23,857 nucleotides of DNA, from assembly GCA_000827265.1 (NCBI GenBank), contig KN834917.1, forward strand, positions 1-23,857, read 5' to 3'. The DNA comes from Collybiopsis luxurians FD-317 M1. Lineage: Eukaryota > Basidiomycota > Agaricomycetes > Agaricales > Omphalotaceae. The translations under genes and the position numbers were made by a program. Below are positions 18,420-23,857 of the stretch, piece by piece; the stretch's first letter is position 1, and the number at the start of each line of letters is the position of its first letter. The notes beneath the pieces were generated by a model. The model searched no databases. It was not told the DNA's origin and saw only the letters and a program-made list of their open reading frames with translations.

Positions 18420-18423
18420 AACC
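18412..18423 (-). other. Copia B primer-binding site (initiator-tRNA-Met anticodon half)
   Basis: Directly after the 5' LTR the minus strand reads GGTTATGGGCCC. This is complementary to GGGCCCATAACC, the anticodon-arm sequence of eukaryotic initiator tRNA-Met. Drosophila copia is known to prime with a 5' half of that tRNA, so the match points to the same mode here. Confidence 0.7.
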
Positions 18424-18611
18424 AGTTGAGCGCAGGTTCTGAGCTAGGACAGAATAAATATAAAGTATATTAAAGGCGGTAAGCTGGTATGTAAAGGTAT
18501 GAGAGAGAGAAGTAAAGACAGGGGTTGGTAGGTAGGGAACGTATGTAAGAGAGTCCATATGAAACAAGTACCAAATAAGGAAATAAAGTCGGAATAATGC
18601 TACCTTCAACA
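18424..18611 (-). repeat. Copia B 5' LTR (188 bp)
   Basis: It begins TGTTGAAGG at 18611 and ends CTCAACT, touching the primer-binding site. It holds a TTTATATTTATTC stretch that may serve as TATA box or RNA-processing region. It pairs with 10983-11170. Confidence 0.95.
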
Positions 18612-18616
18612 CACTT
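18612..18616. repeat. Copia B target-site duplication, right copy
   Basis: CACTT, the partner of TGCTT at 10978-10982; both can be derived from CGCTT. Confidence 0.55.
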
Positions 18617-19320
18617 GTCTGTGCATTGCCCAGGCACCTGAATGTGGCTGCCTATGATAAGCAAAATGAGCTTTGTACTGTTGTACCAAATGAACTGTGC
18701 AAACTAGACATACTGGGTTGTTCACCAGTGTTCTCTTTGTCTGAAGATGTACAGGCAGTGCACGCAGTGGCTCAGGCAAGAGCCTGATGTTGGCAATACT
18801 GGGATGTGTCAATCTGTGGAAACTCAGACTCTTTGTGGGGTTGAGCCTCAGTGGCACCCCTCAGAGAAAGCTGTGAATCCCAGTTGTCACCCACTGGAGC
18901 ATGGGATATCTGGTCAGTGGTCATCTTGCATGACTTCCTCTTTGGAGGAGGTGAGGCAAGCAACTGCTCAGCCTACTTCTCCATCTTGTCTCTAGAGTCC
19001 TGGGAGAATGTAGGTTCTGGGATGTTCTTGTCCTGCTGGACCAGTTCACTGTACTTGCTGTTGTCATCATTATGAAAAATGCTGCCAAGTGTGTCAGGAT
19101 GCTGGCCCATCTTGGCAGCTCCCTTGACCCTGCCATTGTCTTTGTTGGCAGAAGAGCCCCTAAATGAGTGGTCAGCTTGAGCACCAACTGGGTGTCTGGC
19201 CTGACCCTTCATGGGTGAGAGCAAGGTGGTGAGGTCAGCACTAGTGACTTTGCAGAAACTGAGGCCCTTGGGGACCTCTTTTGACTGGGATGGTAGAGCC
19301 TTGGAGACATGGCCATTGGT
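18617..19320 (-). pseudogene. Old gag-RT retroelement: Gag N-terminal region
   Basis: A largely open minus-strand frame runs from near 19320 (around NGHVSKALPSQSKEVPK) through LLSPMKGQARHPVGAQ and GSIFHNDDNSKYSELVQQD to a stop near 18973. It continues with SPPPKRKSCKMTTDQISH. It then needs a frame change to reach GSHIQVPGQCTDK beside copia B, from where it links in frame to the exon at 10847-10982. The protein is hydrophilic and shows no domain I recognise. I call it Gag only because of this continuity. Confidence 0.4.
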
Positions 19321-19329
19321 TCTAGGTCA

Positions 19330-19912
19330 AAGATCCAGTATGTCATAAAACTATGAGTGTCACAAATTATTTGAAGGAAAAATTTTGATTATAGAAAGGT
19401 ATTTGCAGAATTATTCTGAGAGCATATACTGTAGTGCAATGATGGAAGTACAGAGTAATGTAAGTGTGAGACATTTTCCCTGCACAGACACTGGATATGT
19501 ACAAAACTGCAGCTTCTGCTTCCTTGCTTGCCAAATCCTGACCATTCATCATTGAAGGTCCATCTGTAATTTTTATCTAGGGGAGTTGTTGTGATTGGAA
19601 ACTAAGGTGGGCTTGGTGGTTCCACTATCTGCAAGTGTCCTCCATACTGCAGGGGACAAGAAAAAAGGGAGTGTCTTTGACTGTTACTATCAATGTCCCA
19701 GAGTTGCAACTGAAAATGTCAGTATACAAAAACTTTGTCAGTTCTTTACTGGCTGCCAAACTTTGGGAATAATAAATGCATATCTTAAACTTTGATATCA
19801 CCAAGTTTGAGAATTAGTAATTGGAAAGTGAGCAACAGCAAATTCAGTTCTACAAAGTAAGCAATAAATCTACATAAGTACATATATGAATCTACAAAAT
19901 ACAGCTTGATTA
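19330..19912. other. No gene seen
   Basis: Mixed-composition DNA with short ORFs on both strands. None of them resembles a known protein or continues the flanking frames. It may be the untranslated leader or terminal repeat of the old gag-RT element. Confidence 0.4.
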
Positions 19913-20046
19913 TCATTGAGATGGTTCATATGTGCCTAGAGGATATGCATAGTGACCTGGAGGAGGTCCAAAGATTTGGGATTGGAACCCAAGAGAGAAT
20001 GAAGGATAAAAAGGTGGTTGAGAGGGTAATGCAAAGGGAAGGGTCT
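19913..20046 (-). pseudogene. Possible C-terminal coding scrap, Pro/Tyr-rich
   Basis: The minus frame ends at TGA 19913-19915 with PFALPSQPPFYPSFSLGF and GPPPGHYAYPLGTYEPSQ, a composition suggestive of a real low-complexity C-terminus. The frame is closed upstream by TAG near 20047. No family is recognised, and chance is possible. Confidence 0.25.
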
Positions 20047-21161
20047 ATATGGAATCAATTGAGGATGTGAGATGGGATGTGGTGACAAAGCTGTATGTCT
20101 AGGGGATAGTGTAATGGAGGAAGAAGATGCAACTTGCAGTGGCAATGGCAACTGTCAACCTTGCTGCACCTGTGGCAGATTATCATTGGTTTTATTGCAG
20201 AAGAGAGACAGTGAACAATTAAGCAACTGAGATAACAAAAGAGGTAAATCTACCTGCAACACAAACAAGGGTTGCAGGTGCAGGTGCAGGTGCAGTCTGG
20301 GTGGTATCAGGTATTGGTATGTTTAATAAAAACTACTACCTGGGTTCAGTTAGGCAGGTGTGTTAGATGCAGATTCATAAAGATGCAAGGCACTAACTAG
20401 GACTGTGAGTTTGTTTGGCCTTCAAAGTATTTGATAGGTGTAATTCAGTACTGGTAAGCTGTAGACTGATTGATACTGGTGTTCAGTGACAGTAACTTAA
20501 CTTGGTGGACTTTCTTTAATATAACTTTTGGAAACTGGTAAACATAAGCCTGAAACAACTGACTGTCCTGGGTCTAGCTTGCTTAGATTAAAATAGACTT
20601 GACAGTGTAAGATGGTAGCTCAAACTACCAGGCTCTTGGTGGGTCCAGCTAGCTTAAACAAAATAACTTGACTTGACTTGACCTGACTTTAGAACTTAAA
20701 TCTAACCAACTTGCACAACTGGATTCACTGATACAGCTTGCACAAAGCTCTTAGAAAGTAAGTGTAAGGTAAAACTTTGTATTTAGAGTGGTACATAAAA
20801 GTAGGGAGGGGGGGGGAGATTAATTAAGTGCTTAAGGCTAAAAATCCTCTAGTATTTATATTACAAAATTATATTACTTCCTATTTAAGCAATTTGACTC
20901 ATAGTGACTCCATTTGACTCTAGTTGACTCTATCTAAAATTTTCAAAAGCTTCATTAGCCTTTTATAGTATCCAGGACTCATTTAGAGTCATTCTGACTC
21001 ATTTAGTATGATTTGAGCTCTATGAGTAAGCAGGATAATCTTTAATTCTCCTACCTTATCTTATCAGAGAGCTTCCTAGAGATTTTTACTCTCTAGAAAT
21101 ATTTCTACTAATTAATTAATTATTTACTGGTAATTTCTTGAAACAGGAATGACTCCTGACA
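20047..21161. other. AT-rich non-coding region; candidate gypsy LTR at its right side
   Basis: No gene is seen. Visible structure includes a short GCAGGT-type repeat near 20270-20295 and two imperfect 33-bp direct repeats (about 20571 and 20641, around GGGTCTAGCTTGCTTAG). There are TTGAC runs near 20660 and a G9 tract at 20808-20816. A minus-strand TGTCAGGAGTCA begins at 21161. With a TATA-like CTATAAAAGG (minus, near 20965) downstream, this could be the LTR of the gypsy element, but I find no second copy and no clear other end. Confidence 0.3.
20895..21000. promoter_or_regulatory. Helically spaced TGACTC array
   Basis: TGACTC occurs at 20895, 20905, 20915 and 20925, exactly 10 bp apart. It is followed by GGACTC at 20975, GAGTCA at 20986 and TGACTC at 20995. 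TGACTC(A) is the core of Gcn4/AP-1-type bZIP sites. A TATA-like sequence lies between the two groups on the minus strand. A role as an LTR enhancer is an inference. Confidence 0.4.
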
Positions 21162-21341
21162 TCTTGCAGGGAACAATAATTGGCCCTCTGTCATCAGAGG
21201 ATATGGCTTTGCATAAAGAATTTGTAAAAGGTTGAAGTTAGACACTTGACTGATTCCTTTACAAATTCTATGTGCAATGAACACTTTTTTGATTATATAC
21301 AAGTGATTTTTGTCTGCTAAGTATATGCTCTACTTCTTTTT

Positions 21342-21935
21342 CTAAACAGAATCCTCAAAGGATGGACATTTATCTTCATTCCTCATTGCTCCAGTTTCCA
21401 TAAACCCAAAAAAGATTATCCAAAGAATTCCCCCCCAACTCATGTTTGGATTATTGCAGCAACAATAGGTAACCTTTCCCTCCTCCACAACAATTGTTGG
21501 ATTCATCATCAGCTGTGGATCTGGCTGAGTGATAAAACTTGATGATTGATACCCTATTGCAGGCTGAACTGGAGCATTTTGAACTGTACTCCCTGAAATA
21601 GTGGTTATCAAAGGAGAGGAGAATTGTGCTGTGGTGGACAGATAAGATAATGAAGATGGTAAGGTTCATGAATCATTACCACTAATCAGGTTTGGCTCTG
21701 GACTATGTGGTAGAATGTCATGGAGTTGGGGATCAACAGGAGAGTCCTGATTGTATATAGTGGTAGAAGATTTATGAACTTGTCCAACTGGAGAAATAGT
21801 ATCAGGAGGATAAGTGTCTGTCATTTGGCTGGGAATTGGAGAACAAGTATAGGCCAGTTGACAGTCAGACTTGTCAGAGGATTTGCACATGGATAGCAGA
21901 GAGTTGCACATTGGAATAGTAGTAGACTCCATCAA
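21342..21935 (-). CDS. Possible spliced ORF of unknown function
   Basis: Start ATG 21935 (MMESTTIPMCNSLLSMCK), Ser/Thr/Pro-rich to PEPNLIS; a predicted 51-bp intron at 21629-21679 (donor GTAATG, acceptor CCACCACAG). Exon 2 begins AQFSSPLITTISGSTVQ and ends CPSFEDSV at the stop. A Cys-rich patch (YCCCNNPNMSWGG) and a hydrophobic stretch (ILWIIFFGF) lie near the end. I do not recognise it. It follows the gypsy integrase on the same strand and could be a 3' extra ORF of that element, or chance. The run of seven C at 21431 (plus) within the Trp-Gly-Gly codons could instead be a polypurine tract. Confidence 0.3.
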
Positions 21936-22139
21936 GTTCCTGGGAAAAGTTCTGACTTTTTATGTCTTATATATATGTCTTTTTCAAGTCCCAATCTTTA
22001 ATATTTTTATACTGAATTTTTCCATATTCAGTTGCAACATTCCTTTTAAGCTTTTAGGTTCATCAATCATTTCTATCTTTTTGACTAATCTCTTTTTAGA
22101 TTCACTCACAACTATCCCATTCTCATAAACCAATGATCT

Positions 22140-22655
22140 TGAGTAATATAAGGAAGCAGCTGATAAGCTGCTATGGGTATGTCTAATGCAGTTCCATCCA
22201 TTTCTTCAAGTCAATATGCTTCTCCTCAAGTACATTCTTTGACTACAAATGGTCCCCAATATTGTGATCTTTCTTTTCCTCTGGTCTCTTGATCACATCT
22301 AGCATTCCTGACTAGTACATATTCTCCCTTTTTATATTCACTTTTGATCAACCTTTTTTGGAAATGTTTTTTGAATTGAATTTTTGACTTGAATTGGCTT
22401 TTCCTAAGTATTTCTGCTGCTCTCTCAATATCACCTGTATGCTTTTCAATTTGCCTAATACTTTTAGAGAAGAATTCTGTAGTTGTCATTCCTGAATAAA
22501 ATCCTTCAAGAAAAGTTGCTTTGAATAAATCAAAAGGCATCAAAGGTTCAGTAGCATGAAGAAGTTGATATGGGGAGAACCCTGTCACTTTATTTATGGT
22601 CACTTGATTGGCAAAGACAGCTTCAAAGGCCAATCTTGAATCTGATCTTCACATA
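22140..22655 (-). pseudogene. Ty3/gypsy integrase, C-terminal part
   Basis: The block 22226-22633 reads AFEAVFANQVTINKVTGFSPY, then LLHATEPLMPFDL and KKGEYVLVRN up to QYWGPFVVKECT. This is the end of the integrase catalytic domain and the GPY/F-like module of fungal gypsy elements. A stop-broken extension, LEEMDGTALDIPIAAYQLLPY, matches the usual C-terminus. A one-base shift near 22635 separates it from EDQIQDWP upstream. The gypsy sequence stops near 22655, just before the LINE ORF1 start at 22684, which suggests that the LINE truncated it. RT, RNase H and protease are absent from the window. Confidence 0.85.
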
Positions 22656-22683
22656 CTTTGATTAGAGATTCCTGGAGTCTGTG

Positions 22684-23087
22684 ATGGAGCACCTCCAACA
22701 ACAACAAGTGGCACCACTCACAAGTCCCTTCAATACAGCATCCATTGCTGACAGAGTTGTTCAGGACATCTCCAGCTGACTACAGGCCAAGCTGGATGAG
22801 CTTGCAAGCCAGTCAATGTCTCTTACCATCAGCAATGAGACCTCTTTCTCTCAGATCATAGCAGACAGGGTCCAGGCCCAATTTGCCATGCATCCAGAAA
22901 AGGTGGAGGGGGAGGTGTCAGCAGTGGACAGGATTATGGCCAGGGTGCATGCCACACTTGAGGAAGTCATGAAGAGGATGCAGGGATCTACAGAGGTAAT
23001 AGTTGCATTGGAGAAGAGAATGATGGTAACAAATGGGGACAAGGGGGAGCTGTTTGGCAGGTGGACAGAGGTGGCCAACAAACTCAA
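22684..23087 (+). pseudogene. LINE ORF1 (Gag-like), N-terminal part, displaced by inversion
   Basis: ATG 22684 opens MEHLQQQQVAPLTSPFN. TGA at 22777-22779 interrupts, and the frame continues with QIIADRVQAQF, AVDRIMARVHATLEEVMKRM, STEVIVALEKRM and GRWTEVANKLN, a coiled-coil-like region. At NKLN the sequence reaches the junction. The minus strand at 6375 resumes NKLNLTFAEVLKKG, the next part of Tad-type ORF1. On its own this piece would be hard to name; the reciprocal junction is what identifies it. Confidence 0.65.
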
Positions 23088-23092
23088 CACTG
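23076..23092. other. Right inversion breakpoint (LINE ORF1 / copia A junction)
   Basis: CAACAAACTCAA (23076-23087, end of the ORF1 half) is followed at once by CACTG (23088-23092), the reverse complement of the copia A codons at the break. Ancestral copia A probably read CTCACACTG here and the LINE read ACTCAATTT, sharing CTCA, so microhomology may have guided joining. Confidence 0.7.
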
Positions 23093-23520
23093 CCTGAATC
23101 CCAACTTTTTCACCAAAATCTCAACTAACTGTTGATACCAATGATGGCTGCTCTGTTTGAGACTGTAGAGAGTTTTGTAGAGATGAAAGACATGGGAAGA
23201 AGGGGAATTGGGTTCTGGGTAGCCAGGAGCTTGGGACATGTAGATCTTCTCATTGTTGGTGAGTTTTCCATTCAGATATGTGCCCTTGATATCTATCTGA
23301 TGTAGTTCCATATCAAAGTGAGCAGCCAATGCAAGAATGGATCAAATGGAAGCCATACATGCTACCAGCGCATAGGTATCAAAGTAGTCAATACTGGGTA
23401 CCTGCAAAAATCCTTGAGCAATAAGATGCATTTTGTAGCACACAACATTACCTGCAGCATCCTTCTTCATCCTGAAAACCCACTTCGATTGCACAACATT
23501 CACCCCATCTGTCACAAAGC
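23093..23520 (-). pseudogene. Copia A pol, first half: reverse transcriptase N-terminal part
   Basis: The minus frame reads SKWVFRMKKDAAGNVV, HLIAQGFLQVPSIDYFDTYA and then SILALAAHFDMELHQIDIKG. The last contains the motif A Asp. It continues to YSLKQSSHHWYQQLVEILVK and KLGFRQC at the break. TGA 23342-23344 interrupts ASI/SIL where relatives have Arg. This is the fingers and palm start of a Ty1/copia RT; its continuation is at 6390 on the plus strand. Integrase, Gag and the 5' LTR are expected right of the window. Confidence 0.85.
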
Positions 23521-23857
23521 AGTTTACAGTAGAGTGACTGTCAGGAGCACGGTAATCAGTTCAGGCAGAATCTGGTCCCAATTGACAGAGTTAATTAAAT
23601 AGTCTACTGGTACAAGCAGGATACTCACCTGGTCCCAATCAACAGAGAGGTCAAGATGGGGACTCAGGTTACAGGTGGTAGATATATATACTGTAGTAAG
23701 CTGTAAGAGGGACTAATGCTACTGGAAGATAAGATGAGAAACTAATGCTACTGGAAGACAATAGCTAAGTGACAGCTACAAGAATAAAAGGTATGGAGCA
23801 TGTGGTCATGTGACAGATGTGAGGAGAGAAACAAGGACAGTTCATTAATAAAACAAT
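23521..23857. other. Edge region with direct repeats; no gene seen
   Basis: A 19-bp repeat (CTGGTCCCAAT-like) is at 23572-23590 and 23629-23647, 57 bp apart. A 29-bp-period repeat (ACTAATGCTACTGGAAGA) is at 23712-23729 and 23741-23758. On the minus strand the first pair places CCAG/GTGAGT and a second CCAG 57 bp apart, which could act as splice sites. Pre-RT copia coding may extend into this region, but I cannot follow it. Confidence 0.4.

Larger units (their letters stand above)
10983..18611 (-). mobile_element. Copia B: complete Ty1/copia retrotransposon with a Harbinger element inside
   Basis: Two 188-bp LTRs in the same orientation bound a minus-strand internal region. In order it has a primer-binding site, gag start, (Harbinger insertion), zinc knuckle and protease, integrase, RT, RNase H and polypurine tract. 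The flanks TGCTT (10978-10982) and CACTT (18612-18616) look like one duplicated CGCTT after CpG decay. Without the Harbinger insertion it would be about 4.07 kb. About 150 codons of gag usual for the family appear to be missing between the N-terminal piece and the zinc knuckle. Many nonsense and active-site changes make it defective. Confidence 0.9.

Noticed and set aside
20808..20816. G9 tract as a polypurine tract of a plus-strand LTR element
   Set aside because: No pol gene on the plus strand precedes it and no LTR-like TG start follows directly.
20895..20930. TGACTC repeats as a CRISPR array or telomere repeat
   Set aside because: Units are 10 bp with no spacers of constant size, and the motif is not telomeric.
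1..23857. A new defence or biosynthetic system
   Set aside because: Every recognisable coding region belongs to a mobile-element family and nearly all are broken; nothing suggests a functional host operon or cluster.

Overview
The window is a graveyard of nested transposable elements, very probably from a basidiomycete (Agaricomycetes-type) genome. The pointers are short spliceosomal introns (51-65 bp), a Tad1-like LINE, Ty1/copia and Ty3/gypsy elements, a two-gene PIF/Harbinger element with a Myb-like partner, a tyrosine-recombinase fragment and strong CpG depletion. I see no intact host gene, rRNA, tRNA or CRISPR array. Almost every reading frame is broken, typically by TGA where the family has Arg, or by Asn where it has a catalytic Asp; both fit CpG decay.

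Layout, left to right. 1-195: tyrosine-recombinase tail (+). 249-437: small copia-like scrap (+). 606-857: unrecognised coding scrap (-). 1254-6376: ORF2 and the distal part of ORF1 of a Tad1-like LINE (-). 6390-7713: second half of copia element A with its 3' LTR (+). 7714-10982 plus 18612-19320: one old gag-RT retroelement (-), possibly of the DIRS/tyrosine-recombinase class. It is interrupted by a 677-bp foldback element (9450-10126) and by complete copia element B (10983-18611, 188-bp LTRs). Copia B is itself interrupted by a PIF/Harbinger element (about 14700-18259). 19330-22140: mostly AT-rich non-coding DNA, with a possible LTR and one possible spliced ORF. 22140-22655: gypsy integrase remnant (-). 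22684-23087: N-terminal half of the LINE ORF1 (+). 23093-23520: first half of the copia A reverse transcriptase (-). 23521-23857: repeats at the edge.

The most striking result is an inversion of about 16.7 kb. The two LINE ORF1 halves lie on opposite strands at 6376 and 23087, and the two copia A halves lie on opposite strands at 6390 and 23092. Flipping 6377-23087 rejoins both genes in frame at once. Short duplicated blocks (12 bp and 5 bp) at both junctions suggest staggered breaks.

The second theme is CpG decay. The two LTRs of copia B differ at 7 of 188 positions, 6 of them at CpG dinucleotides. Its target duplication appears to have been CGCTT and decayed to TGCTT on one side and CACTT on the other. 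Part of the LINE has no CpG in 840 bp. This is the pattern expected from cytosine methylation and deamination of silenced transposons.
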